Below, piece by piece: positions 7,949 to 17,325 of a stretch of 64,000 nt of DNA. Source of the stretch: Emticicia sp. BO119. Its GTDB lineage: Bacteria > Bacteroidota > Bacteroidia > Cytophagales > Spirosomataceae. The notes under the pieces are model-generated. The model worked only from the letters and a program-made list of their open reading frames with translations. It searched no databases and was not told the origin of the DNA. The stretch spans positions 310,001-374,000 of the forward strand of contig NZ_JACETV010000004.1 of the NCBI RefSeq assembly GCF_013912375.1, given 5' to 3'. The position numbers and the translations under genes are program-made. The first letter of the stretch is position 1, and each line of letters opens with the position of its first letter.

Positions 7949-10900
7949 TCAGAACTTTATCAACTTCCTTGTCACAAAGTCTCTCCCTATCTGCATTCTA
8001 ATCAGGTATTCACCAGCGGCCAAATGATTTAGGTTCAGGTATTGTTTCTTATAGGTTACTTGTCCCAGATTCTTTTCTGATAATGTTTGACCTTTCATAT
8101 CCAATAATTGATACGAGACTTCCTGCGATACTGGTAAATCAAAGATGATTTCACAATAACTTTCAGCCGGAACCGGAGCTATGGTGATTTTATGACCAAT
8201 CAGTGGCTCATTGCCCAAAATAATCACATTTACTTTAGCTTCACCTGAAACCGTACCTTCTCCACAGGCATTTTTAACAGAAATCAGTTTATATATATAA
8301 TTCTCTTCAATCTTAACCGGATGAATTCTTTCTGAGGTTTCTGATGTTCCTTCCTGATTATTATTGAGTTTATAAGTGAATGGAGGGCTTGAAGCAAAAG
8401 CTAATCTCAGGTTAACAATGTCTCCGAAATTTACGGTTGTATCACCTGCAATAGTTGCTGTGGGTAATTGCGTGCTTGGATATATTTTGACTTTCGGAGT
8501 AAATGCAGCACAATCACCAGATTGGATAAGTGCTTTGTACGAGCCCGGTTGAGTAGCTTTTAAAGTAGAAGCACTATTTTCTAAATTTATATCATCTTTA
8601 AACCACTCGTAGGTGTACCCATTCTCTTTGTTGGCATTAAGTAGCTGAAAACCACCATTGATACAAATAGCAAGGCTATCAATAGCCGGATAAACTCTGT
8701 TCCTGAGCTCTTTTACGTCTACTCTGATAGCATTAGATGTAGCCTTACAGTCTTTATATTTTGTCTTAACGAAATAGTTGCCTGACTGCTCTATTGCCAG
8801 AAGTTCTTTATTATTTGATATTTTCTGCTGCCCATTATACCATTCAACTGTAAATTTTGGGTCATTGCCAAACTGCAGATTACTTACTTCAGATAAGTAC
8901 AAATCGATACTTTTCCCTTTACAGGTACTGATTTCCGAATTGTTTAATTCATTACCCGGAAAGGATATAACCGGATTTAATTTCCTTCCTAAAAATATGG
9001 GTTGAAAAGTACTACAGGTTTCGGTATATCGGCTTTCTACTATATATAAGCCCTCTTCGGTAGGTACTTTTATAGAATAATTATTAGTACCTATGACTTT
9101 ATCTTTATACGTCCACTGATAAGTTTTAATGAAGTCCGGCCTGTAATTAGTATAAAGATTCATGGAGTCTGTGCATGTAAAAACAGTGTCAACAGGCAAC
9201 ACAAAAGATTTCTCTACAAATCTGAATCGGGCTGTATCAGAAAAAGCTATACAGCCTTTCTGGTCAGCAGGGTAGAGCTTCAGAGAGTAAGCTCCTGATT
9301 CTTTTATGGTAAATGATTGTGAACCGTTACCATCATTTACAAAAGATCTTTTTTCTATCAACTTACCATCCTTGTATAATTCTTTTTCCCAACTATACAT
9401 CTCTTCAGATCTCTGATAATGTCCCATCTCAACACTGCTTTTCTGGCATAAAGTAATGGTTTCTTTGGGATTTATGATTTCGTATTCAGAGTAATTTAAT
9501 AATTCTATACGCATGGTGTTTTGTTTTACTACTTCCACCTTATTAGAATTCACAACACAATCACCCTGTTTTATTTGTAAGTAATAAATGCCCGGTTCTG
9601 TAGAAGAGTAGCTATAATTATTGGCTCCTTTAATATCTTTCCCATTCTGTTTCCACTGAAGATTAAAGTTGCTTGATGCTTCCAGGCCATTATTCATTAT
9701 CTGCCACGAATAATCATTACTGTAAAATCTGACTTCTAATCCCTCGCACACAAATACTTTATTATTACTTGAGCTATTCTCGCTATAAGCCCAAATAGTA
9801 TTGGGTAAATCTTGTCCTATTTGAATCAGGATAGAGTCAGATACTGCCTTACAAGACCCCTGAGAGGCGACGAGTTTATAATAGCCACTTTCTTTGGCAG
9901 TAAAAATCTCATTTGCCGGTTTTTTATCATAAACCTTATTATTTTTCACCCACTCGTAAGACGTATAAGTAAAACTATTATCTTCTTTTAAAGGTACACC
10001 GAAGCCTACACAGGCACTTGTAATACCGGATGCAGACGAAACAGAAGGTTTGGGTATAGTGCCTGTTTTAATACGTATAGAATCTGACGCAACTACACAG
10101 CCGTTATCATTTACTTCAAAAAAGTAGATACCGCTCTCTTTTGCCTCAAAATCCGGTTGTGTGGCTCCTGGCACATTCATGCCATCTTTTTTCCATTGAA
10201 CAGAAACATTACCAACACTATTTGATGTCAGTTTTGTCGCATATCCTTCACAATGTGATGCCTCGCTTGAATAATATCTGTTTCCCACCAACGCATATAC
10301 ATAACGGGCTCTTCCGTTGATATTAAAATTTTTACTTAGAGCCACGAATGAGCCATCTTCATTTTCAATAATAAAATACAACCCAATGCCATTTACATCA
10401 GGCAATGTTATCTGCGCACTATCGCCTGAAAAAATGCCTAATTCATATTTTGACCAGTAGTTTTCTAATCGGATTTTAAATTTTTTATTTTTGGGTAAAT
10501 CGGCAGGTAATTTGAATTTAAGCTTAATTTTCTCCTGATAGCAATAGCTGTCTTTCAGGTTTGTAAACTCAAAATTATCCGTACAGATTTCAAGTGTACT
10601 CCCATGAGGCGGAATATCCATAGGAAACATGCAAAAGGTATTATTATTATAATATTGAAATGTAAAAAACTCTTTATTACCCTTCATTTCTATTTTACCC
10701 AGATTCACATATTTCTCCTGAATACCATTGCCGGATAAATTAACAGAACTCCCAAATGAATTACCTCCGAGCAGGCTATAATTTAAATAATAATTACCTG
10801 GAATGCCTCTAAATTTGACAATCAGATTCTGATTAAGGCAAAAGCGGCTGGCAAACTCAAAAGAGAAAGCAGGTTTTTTAATGACAAGCACTTGTACCGA

Positions 10901-12700
10901 ATCTTTAAATGAACAATTATCGATCTTTGTTGAAAGAACATACCATCCTTCTTGTTGAGATTTAATGCTATCGATGCTGATAACAGGCATACTTGATGTA
11001 AACCCATTAGGACCTTTCCATGAAATATCAGCGTTTTTTAATTTTGATTCAAGGCTAAGCTTTGAACCCTCACAAAGGGTCGTTGTTTCACCTAATATTT
11101 GATTACCATAGACAATAGATTCTGTGGCTACAGAGCATAAATCCTTCTGCAAAACAGCATAGTAAGTACCATTATCATTTTTAGTCAGTTTTAACGTAGC
11201 AGTTGTTTGGTCAGGAATAATAGCATTGTCTTTGTACCAATAATAGCTGATGCCTTCATATTGAGTAGCTGTAAGAATACTGGAGTCGCAAGATGCTGAA
11301 TTGATACTTAACTTGGTTGAGATAGCTTTTGGAGCGATAATTTCTACTGTATCAGAGAAAACCGGTTCACCTGACAAACAAAAAGGGTCTGTGATTGTGA
11401 GATGATATTTACCTGCCTCAGAAATCTGAAAGCCAGAATAAACGTAGGCCGTATTTTTGGTCTGCACAAGTACACCATCTTTATAGAGCTTTAGTTCACT
11501 AACGTATAAGTGATTTGTATATATCTCAATATGACTATTGTTGCATAATGTGATTTTTTTACCTCCTATTTTCTTTTCATTATAAAGTAATGAAATTCTA
11601 TTTTTAGTCAAATCTAAACGAACCGGGTCACTTTTACAGCTTTCTGTCTGATACTCTACCCTATAATCACCATAATCAATTCGCTGGTGATAGAAATTTT
11701 TTACATTTGATATATTATACTTTAATACATTGGTATTAAGGTCATAGAATTGCAGCTTATTATTACCCTTTAAATTAGGGTCAGTAAGATAAATATCTCT
11801 CTGTGTACAGGAATTATACTGCCTCATTGAATTAAAGTCTAAGGGCGAGATTTTTGTGTCAAGCGAGATATATACAGGCTTTGTTTTAATGATACAATTA
11901 TCTGTATATTCTGTAGAAGCATAATAAATACCCGACTTAGTTGGAGTAAAGCTATAGATATTTTCTACATATTGTCCATTCAAGTACCAATCGGCTTGAT
12001 AGGCAGTAGTGAAGGAATAAGTATTGTCTTTACATAACAGAATCGTGTCACTCTTTACGTCTATGCCATTTTCGAAACGTAAGTAGCTATTGACTATATT
12101 TTCTTTGCTCGCCTTAACATTTATGGGGGAAGAAGTAGTGGAACAAGCGCCTGAAGAACCTCGTACAGTATATATTCCCGAAGAAGAAGGATAAAAAAAG
12201 TATTCATTCTGATTCGGAATATCTTTGCCGTTTTTTTGCCATTGATAGGTAACTTGTGGTAAGAATAAATCGGTAGATACTGTTACATCAAAAGGAGATG
12301 ACACATTCTCACAGATAGTTAACTCTTCTTTTGAAATCCGTAAATCAATGCTCTCTGTAAATATAATTTCAATTCTTCCGATTTTATATAAGCAATTCTT
12401 ACCCTGTATCTCAACGGCATATCTACCACTTATGGCCGTTTCAAGTGAAGGAGTCTGAGCTACAAGGGTATCGTTTCTGAACCATTGAAATTTTAAACTA
12501 TCTGATTCTAAATAATCTACCTGAAAATTTGCCTTTAAACTTTTGCAGATATTTACACGAGTATAGGAATTCCCATTATATTCAGATGTTAGAATGGGAG
12601 TCTGGTTGATACTCAAAGTATATTCCTTATTACATTGAGCCTGAACGAAAGAAACTGAAACAATACATAAAACAAAAAAAAGCAGTAGACGTTTAGCCAT
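7949..12700 (-). CDS. Very large secreted Ig-like repeat protein with type IX sorting domain
   Basis: A 1583-residue cell-surface or secreted protein. Signal peptide at 1-21 (cleavage after VQA). The body is a long chain of Ig/PKD-like beta-sandwich modules. Many share a recurring pattern: a Cys in a TICENVS- or TLCQKSS-like strand, then YQWxKNGKDI, then SGxYxV and a second Cys, suggesting one disulfide per module. The last 80 or so residues form a type IX C-terminal sorting domain (YQLLDMKGQTL, GEYLIRMQIGRDFVTRKLIKF). Export through the type IX system, with PorU trimming the tail, follows from that domain. No enzyme motif was seen, so an adhesive or structural role is likely. Confidence 0.85.
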   Translation of the reverse strand: MAKRLLLFFVLCIVSVSFVQAQCNKEYTLSINQTPILTSEYNGNSYTRVNICKSLKANFQVDYLESDSLKFQWFRNDTLVAQTPSLETAISGRYAVEIQGKNCLYKIGRIEIIFTESIDLRISKEELTICENVSSPFDVTVSTDLFLPQVTYQWQKNGKDIPNQNEYFFYPSSSGIYTVRGSSGACSTTSSPINVKASKENIVNSYLRFENGIDVKSDTILLCKDNTYSFTTAYQADWYLNGQYVENIYSFTPTKSGIYYASTEYTDNCIIKTKPVYISLDTKISPLDFNSMRQYNSCTQRDIYLTDPNLKGNNKLQFYDLNTNVLKYNISNVKNFYHQRIDYGDYRVEYQTESCKSDPVRLDLTKNRISLLYNEKKIGGKKITLCNNSHIEIYTNHLYVSELKLYKDGVLVQTKNTAYVYSGFQISEAGKYHLTITDPFCLSGEPVFSDTVEIIAPKAISTKLSINSASCDSSILTATQYEGISYYWYKDNAIIPDQTTATLKLTKNDNGTYYAVLQKDLCSVATESIVYGNQILGETTTLCEGSKLSLESKLKNADISWKGPNGFTSSMPVISIDSIKSQQEGWYVLSTKIDNCSFKDSVQVLVIKKPAFSFEFASRFCLNQNLIVKFRGIPGNYYLNYSLLGGNSFGSSVNLSGNGIQEKYVNLGKIEMKGNKEFFTFQYYNNNTFCMFPMDIPPHGSTLEICTDNFEFTNLKDSYCYQEKIKLKFKLPADLPKNKKFKIRLENYWSKYELGIFSGDSAQITLPDVNGIGLYFIIENEDGSFVALSKNFNINGRARYVYALVGNRYYSSEASHCEGYATKLTSNSVGNVSVQWKKDGMNVPGATQPDFEAKESGIYFFEVNDNGCVVASDSIRIKTGTIPKPSVSSASGITSACVGFGVPLKEDNSFTYTSYEWVKNNKVYDKKPANEIFTAKESGYYKLVASQGSCKAVSDSILIQIGQDLPNTIWAYSENSSSNNKVFVCEGLEVRFYSNDYSWQIMNNGLEASSNFNLQWKQNGKDIKGANNYSYSSTEPGIYYLQIKQGDCVVNSNKVEVVKQNTMRIELLNYSEYEIINPKETITLCQKSSVEMGHYQRSEEMYSWEKELYKDGKLIEKRSFVNDGNGSQSFTIKESGAYSLKLYPADQKGCIAFSDTARFRFVEKSFVLPVDTVFTCTDSMNLYTNYRPDFIKTYQWTYKDKVIGTNNYSIKVPTEEGLYIVESRYTETCSTFQPIFLGRKLNPVISFPGNELNNSEISTCKGKSIDLYLSEVSNLQFGNDPKFTVEWYNGQQKISNNKELLAIEQSGNYFVKTKYKDCKATSNAIRVDVKELRNRVYPAIDSLAICINGGFQLLNANKENGYTYEWFKDDINLENSASTLKATQPGSYKALIQSGDCAAFTPKVKIYPSTQLPTATIAGDTTVNFGDIVNLRLAFASSPPFTYKLNNNQEGTSETSERIHPVKIEENYIYKLISVKNACGEGTVSGEAKVNVIILGNEPLIGHKITIAPVPAESYCEIIFDLPVSQEVSYQLLDMKGQTLSEKNLGQVTYKKQYLNLNHLAAGEYLIRMQIGRDFVTRKLIKF

Positions 12701-12798
12701 AGCAAATAATAAAAATAGATAGTGATTGGTTTGATAATCAGAAGAAGTTTTTAATCAACAAGCAAAACAGTTTAACAACTTCATCAGGATTGATGTCG

Positions 12799-12806
12799 CA
12801 AAAATA
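12799..12806 (-). promoter_or_regulatory. Possible -7 box of the Ig-repeat protein gene
   Basis: Read on the minus strand this is TATTTTTG, a match to the Bacteroidota -7 consensus, about 100 bases upstream of the start codon. No upstream TTTG partner is seen. Confidence 0.3.
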
Positions 12807-12866
12807 CAGATAATTTTGGCAGGATAATATCTGGCAGGAGATTTCTTTAAGATTTAAAATAGAAGT

Positions 12867-13574
12867 TTATGTAGTCAATTCCCTGAAAACTTCTTCAATG
12901 GCTTTGTCACCTTTTTTGAGTTCAGACAATGTACTATCAGCAACTATTTTGCCGCGGTTAATGATTACCACACGGTCGCAGATGGCTTCTACCTCCTGCA
13001 TGATATGGGTGCTGAAGATAATTGTTTTATCCCTACCTACGTTTTTAATTAAATCGCGTATCTCAACTAACTGATTAGGGTCAAGTCCGGTTGTAGGTTC
13101 GTCTAAAATCAGTACATCGGGGTTATGAATCAAAGCCTGAGCAAGACCTACGCGTTGGCGATAGCCTTTTGATAATTGTCCGATTTTTTTATGTTTTTCA
13201 AGTCCCAAGCCTACCCTTTCTATGGTTTCATCAATCTTGATTTGTAGTGTTCTGCCTTTTAAGCCATAGAGTGAGCCTGCAAAATCTAAAAATTCTTTCA
13301 CGTACATATCCAGATACAAAGGATTATGTTCAGGCAAATAACCGATGCTGGTTTTCACTTGCATAGGCGAGTTTCTTACATCAAAGCCATTGACTTCTGC
13401 CGTGCCCTCCGTAGCCGGAATATACCCCGTCAGAATCTTCATGGTGGTTGATTTTCCTGCCCCATTCGGGCCAAGAAAGCCGATGATTTCTCCTTTGTTG
13501 ACTTGGAACGATATATTATCCACGGCTCTTTGGGTGCCGTAAACTTTACTTAGATTCTGAACTTTGATAGACAT
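12867..13574 (-). CDS. gldA: ABC transporter ATP-binding protein, GldA-like
   Basis: Cytoplasmic ATPase subunit of an ABC exporter, 235 residues. Walker A is GPNGAGKST, the signature motif is LSKGYRQRVGLAQAL, and Walker B is VLILDEPTTGLDPNQ followed by the H-loop STH. GYLPEHNPLYLDMYV and LSTHIMQEVEAICDRV-like blocks are very close to GldA of gliding Bacteroidota, which pairs with the GldF/GldG membrane subunits. The sequence ends soon after the ATPase core, so the C-terminal extension of the longest homologues is missing. No gldF or gldG is adjacent, so the symbol is tentative. Confidence 0.7.
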   Translation of the reverse strand: MSIKVQNLSKVYGTQRAVDNISFQVNKGEIIGFLGPNGAGKSTTMKILTGYIPATEGTAEVNGFDVRNSPMQVKTSIGYLPEHNPLYLDMYVKEFLDFAGSLYGLKGRTLQIKIDETIERVGLGLEKHKKIGQLSKGYRQRVGLAQALIHNPDVLILDEPTTGLDPNQLVEIRDLIKNVGRDKTIIFSTHIMQEVEAICDRVVIINRGKIVADSTLSELKKGDKAIEEVFRELTT

Positions 13575-13667
13575 TGCCGAGCGGTTCTATGGTATATATA
13601 CTGATGCTTTTAGCTTGTAAAACCAGTATTTTTGTAAGTATAAAGAATTAATTACTCATTCTTAACG

Positions 13668-13675
13668 CAAAAATA
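13668..13675 (-). promoter_or_regulatory. Possible -7 box of the GldA-like gene
   Basis: On the minus strand this reads TATTTTTG, about 95 bases upstream of the start. It is a consensus -7 box without a visible TTTG partner. Confidence 0.3.
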
Positions 13676-13761
13676 GATTTTATCGTGAAAAGATTCTTTA
13701 AAAAATATCTTTACTGCGCTTTTTAATTAAATTTGTTCGTATTCAACCATTTAAACAAGCG

Positions 13762-14850
13762 ATGAAAAAAACACTCCTGTTAATCCTTATCAGTATTCAG
13801 TTTACCTTTGCGCAAGACAAAGTCGTCCGTATAGGTATTGTTGGCATGACACACGACCATGTGTTCCAGATTCTTAATAATGTTAAACACGACGGCGTAG
13901 AAGTAGTAGGCTTTGCCGAACCCGACAAAGCTCTTGCCATGAAGTATTTTGCCAAATATAAATTGCCTGAAAGCCTTTGGTACGCCAGTCTCGACGAAAT
14001 GCTTGAAAAAGCAAAACCGGAAGCAGTTTGTGATTTCAGAAGTATAATCGAACATCTGGAAACCGTACAGAAATGTGCCCCTAAAGGCGTACATGTAATG
14101 GTAGAAAAACCGTTAGCAGTTAATCTGGCAGCGGCTAAACAAATGGAGGGCCTGGCTAAGAAATATAATATTCAGTTATTGACCAATTATGAAACTACAT
14201 GGTATGCCAGCAACCACGAAGCTTATAAAATGATTAATGAAGACCATGCCATTGGTGACATCAGAAAAATAGTGATTCATGATGGTCACTCTGGCCCTAA
14301 AGAGATTGGCGTGACCAATACCTTTATGGACTGGTTGGGTGACCCTGTGAAAAATGGCGGTGGAGCCATTATAGATTTTGGTTGCTACGGTGCCGATATT
14401 ATGGCGTGGATGATGAAAGGGGAAAGACCTACTTCGGTAACAGCTATTACCCAGACTATCAAACCCGATATGTATCCAAATGTGGATGATGAGGCAACAA
14501 TCATTGTGACTTACCCCAAAGCACAAGGTATATTTCAGGCCTCTTGGAACTGGCCTTTTGATAGAAAAGATGCAGAATTTTATGGCAAAACTGGTTATAT
14601 TATTGCTGATAGAAGCCTGCAAATGCGTGTAAGAAAAGGTAATAGAAATGCGCCACCGGAAGAGAAAGTGGAAATTAAACCTTTGGCTTCGCCCATGAAT
14701 GATCCTTTCAGTTACTTTGCCGCTGTGGTAAGAGGCAAAGTAAAATCTGAAGATGATTTGGGTTCATTGAAAATCAATATGGTGGCAATGGAGATTCTGG
14801 ATGCTGCCGTGAAATCATCGAAGGCTAAGAAAACCATTGAATTGAAATAA
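13762..14850 (+). CDS. Exported Gfo/Idh/MocA-family oxidoreductase
   Basis: Predicted NAD(P)-dependent sugar or polyol oxidoreductase, 362 residues, with a signal peptide (1-18, ending FTFAQ) that sends it out of the cytoplasm. The Rossmann start VVRIGIVGMTHDH departs from the usual GxGxxG, a pattern seen in a subset of secreted members. The catalytic-lysine motif EKP is at 115-117, and the C-terminal GFO/IDH substrate domain follows from about residue 150. The next gene, convergent, is a GH43-like secreted glycosidase, so a role in handling plant or algal glycans is plausible. The substrate is unknown. Confidence 0.85.
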   Translation: MKKTLLLILISIQFTFAQDKVVRIGIVGMTHDHVFQILNNVKHDGVEVVGFAEPDKALAMKYFAKYKLPESLWYASLDEMLEKAKPEAVCDFRSIIEHLETVQKCAPKGVHVMVEKPLAVNLAAAKQMEGLAKKYNIQLLTNYETTWYASNHEAYKMINEDHAIGDIRKIVIHDGHSGPKEIGVTNTFMDWLGDPVKNGGGAIIDFGCYGADIMAWMMKGERPTSVTAITQTIKPDMYPNVDDEATIIVTYPKAQGIFQASWNWPFDRKDAEFYGKTGYIIADRSLQMRVRKGNRNAPPEEKVEIKPLASPMNDPFSYFAAVVRGKVKSEDDLGSLKINMVAMEILDAAVKSSKAKKTIELK

Positions 14851-14926
14851 ACGTAGTTCGGTAATTTAAATCCCGTAGGGACTTAAAAGTATCCTGTTGT
14901 TCCATATTTATTCTTTTTAAAATAAA

Positions 14927-16717
14927 TTACTTGGGGCCGATTACTTCGCTTACAGCAGAAACACCGTTTTCGTTAAAGGCTTCGATAGAAAAATAGTATT
15001 TCTGTCCAACTGTTAAGGCTCTTAGTTCAAGATTAGATGGGGCATCTCCCCAAATCTGGTAAGTCTGATACAGCTTATCCGGTGCGATGCCCCATAATAT
15101 ATTATATCCTACTGCCTCAGGCACTTTCTGCCAGCTAATATCTGCATTACGGTCATCTTTTTGTCTTATTACATTTAAACCTTGTGGTGTAACTGGGGCA
15201 GTTCCTGTACCTTTCCCGAAAATGCGTATATCGCTGATGGCCAGGTTTGGCATTGGCACGTGTATATTCTCAAACTTGATATATCGTGTTTTCACAGGTT
15301 TTGCGAGCTCTTCATAGGCATTCGGGCGGTCTCTCTTTTCGTTGGTATTATCTACAATTTTTATCCATGTCTTATTATCCAGAGAAGCATAAACTCTGTA
15401 TTGAATATATACTTTAGGCAAGGCACTATCATAAATATCTGACTTATAGTCGGTATAATTGATTTGAAGAGAATGTACATTTTGCGGCTTTTCTAAATCA
15501 ATCGAGAGAGTTTCTCCACTTTTATTGGTTTTAGCTACCCAGAAAGTTCTTGGATTTTCGTCAGTAACTAAGTTGGCAGAAAACTTGTCTTCCTGAACGG
15601 ACGAAGATGTACATGGTTTTTTGTAAGATAGCAGCATCCAGCCTGCAAATAATTCGTTTTTATCTGTCCACTTTTTCGTGGGTAATAGTTGGGGAAAATC
15701 CGCAAAGCGACTATTAGCATACATTTGTCCGTCTTTATCGAAGCCAGCGGGTACCATTTCAATCCGGCGTTCGAAATTCCAGTTAACTGCAATCCAGGGG
15801 GTTCCTGTATTCCAATAATTGCCATATAAATCCTGAAAAGTATTGCCATGCCCCATACCTGTCATAAATCCGCCTGGTTTATAAGATACCGGATTGTATG
15901 GGGCATAGGTGAACGGGCCTAATGGGTCATCGCCTACATAAGTGCCATTGGCATAGACATTAAACTCTGTACCGGGAGCACCGTATTGCAGGTAATATTT
16001 GCCATTATGCTTCGTCATCCAGGCACCCTCTGTAAAAGGTTTGATAGTATCTCTGTGGTCTCTGCCAAAGCGTTCCCATCCGTGTTTTTCAGGGTGTAGG
16101 TAAATTAAGCCTTTGTAGTTGTCTTTCTCTTTATAAGTCAGGTTTTTGCTTTTATCTAATTCTGCACCAAATAGCGGATAGACGTTTGAGGAACCCCAGT
16201 ACATAAACCAACGGTCGGTGTCTTCATCATGGAATAAAGCCGGGTCCCAAGGACCTATGTCTTTTGGTAATTGGGGTAGCCAACGGTTATAGAAATGCAG
16301 TTTGCCGTTTTCGGGTGTGGTTGTATAGAAAATAGGTCTTTGCTGAAAGGTTGATTGGAAGAGATAAAGCGTATCACGCACTGAAATAGCAGCAGGGGCA
16401 CACATATCTTCCATGGGCCAACGACTTGGAATAATGTATTGCCAGTTTAATAAATCTTTCGATTTCCAATATCCTCCCTGAATGGTATGAAAGAGATAAT
16501 ATTCATTTTTATGCGTAATAATTACAGGGTCAGCGCCTGAGCGATAGGATATTTTCTCATTAGTTTGTTCCCAGTTATACTGGTAGTTAATATCCATCGG
16601 GTTGCAGAAGGTTTTCTGCTTAAATGGCTTGGGCTTGGCAATGTTTAGTTGTGGGCTTTGCGCCAGACTGACTGTTGTGCAAAATAATAGGATAAGTAAT
16701 AGGTGAATGCGTTTCAT
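14927..16717 (-). CDS. Secreted GH43-like glycoside hydrolase with discoidin and FN3 domains
   Basis: A 596-residue exported protein. Signal peptide 1-20 (ending SLAQ). The five-bladed propeller of glycoside hydrolase clan GH-F covers about 35-350, with the expected acidic residues in GADP (Asp63), GPWDPALF and EGAWMTK. An F5/8 type C (discoidin) sugar-binding domain spans about 375-505 and a fibronectin type III domain about 510-596. It probably trims arabinose, xylose or galactose side chains from polysaccharides. It is convergent with the secreted oxidoreductase, 76 bases apart. The exact family number and substrate are inferred. Confidence 0.82.
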   Translation of the reverse strand: MKRIHLLLILLFCTTVSLAQSPQLNIAKPKPFKQKTFCNPMDINYQYNWEQTNEKISYRSGADPVIITHKNEYYLFHTIQGGYWKSKDLLNWQYIIPSRWPMEDMCAPAAISVRDTLYLFQSTFQQRPIFYTTTPENGKLHFYNRWLPQLPKDIGPWDPALFHDEDTDRWFMYWGSSNVYPLFGAELDKSKNLTYKEKDNYKGLIYLHPEKHGWERFGRDHRDTIKPFTEGAWMTKHNGKYYLQYGAPGTEFNVYANGTYVGDDPLGPFTYAPYNPVSYKPGGFMTGMGHGNTFQDLYGNYWNTGTPWIAVNWNFERRIEMVPAGFDKDGQMYANSRFADFPQLLPTKKWTDKNELFAGWMLLSYKKPCTSSSVQEDKFSANLVTDENPRTFWVAKTNKSGETLSIDLEKPQNVHSLQINYTDYKSDIYDSALPKVYIQYRVYASLDNKTWIKIVDNTNEKRDRPNAYEELAKPVKTRYIKFENIHVPMPNLAISDIRIFGKGTGTAPVTPQGLNVIRQKDDRNADISWQKVPEAVGYNILWGIAPDKLYQTYQIWGDAPSNLELRALTVGQKYYFSIEAFNENGVSAVSEVIGPK

Positions 16718-16812
16718 AGGTCATGGTTTTGTTTATGCAAATATAAAATAAGTAAGCATAAAACCATGAGATTGGGGATTTTGTGTATATTGGTTTATTA
16801 ATGTGACTGAAT

Positions 16813-17217
16813 ATGAAATCTATAAAACTCTTGCTCTTAATTATACTCTATTCTTTTTATAGCTGTAAAAAGGAAATGAATGTTACGATAGTTGAAGAGA
16901 AATTTGAATGTATTCTGCCAGTACAAAAAATAGAATCCCCTGAATTAATAGGTGGCAAAATAGAAATGTATAAATACATCCTTGCTAAAATTGAACCTTA
17001 TAAAGCTGAAGATAGGAACTGTAATAAAATATATGTTCAATTTTACGTATCAGTAGATGGTAAAGTTGAAATAATGAAAGGGGTTGAAAATTGTCCTTTA
17101 TTAAAGCAGAAGATAATTACAGCTTTCCAGAATATGCCTAAATGGCAATCCGGAAAGGTAGAAGATAAAGTAACAAAATTGAGAATGACAATCCCTTTAA
17201 TTCTTGAATTTGATTAG
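16813..17217 (+). CDS. Small lipoprotein with TonB C-terminal-like domain
   Basis: A 134-residue protein with a lipoprotein signal (YSFYSC, Cys18). The C-terminal half (VQFYVSVDGKVEIMKGVENCP, then MPKWQSGKVEDK and IPLILEF) has the strand-helix-strand pattern of the TonB C-terminal domain, with the MPKW-x-G-K motif that is frequent in Bacteroidota. It has no membrane anchor helix or proline-rich spacer, so it is not a working energy transducer. Its role is unknown. Confidence 0.7.
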   Translation: MKSIKLLLLIILYSFYSCKKEMNVTIVEEKFECILPVQKIESPELIGGKIEMYKYILAKIEPYKAEDRNCNKIYVQFYVSVDGKVEIMKGVENCPLLKQKIITAFQNMPKWQSGKVEDKVTKLRMTIPLILEFD

Positions 17218-17274
17218 AAACTAAAGAATTATAAGCGGACATTGTGCAGACGATTTGAAAAATCATGATACAAA

Positions 17275-17302
17275 AAAAACGGCTCTTTCGGGAGCCGTTT
17301 TT
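17275..17302. terminator. Bidirectional terminator between the TonB-C lipoprotein gene and guaB
   Basis: Stem AAAAACGGCTC (17275-17285) with GAGCCGTTTTT (17292-17302) and a 6-base loop. An A run on one side and a T run on the other let it serve both convergent genes. Confidence 0.85.
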
Positions 17303-17325
17303 CGTTTTATTACTAATTGGAATTA

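Noticed and set aside
14176-14622. 148-codon open frame antisense to the Gfo/Idh/MocA gene
   Set aside because: The sense gene has a signal peptide and family motifs; the antisense product resembles nothing.
14862-14900. Small TCCC-GTA-GGGA palindrome after the Gfo/Idh/MocA gene as a terminator
   Set aside because: The stem is only four pairs and there is no T run directly after it.
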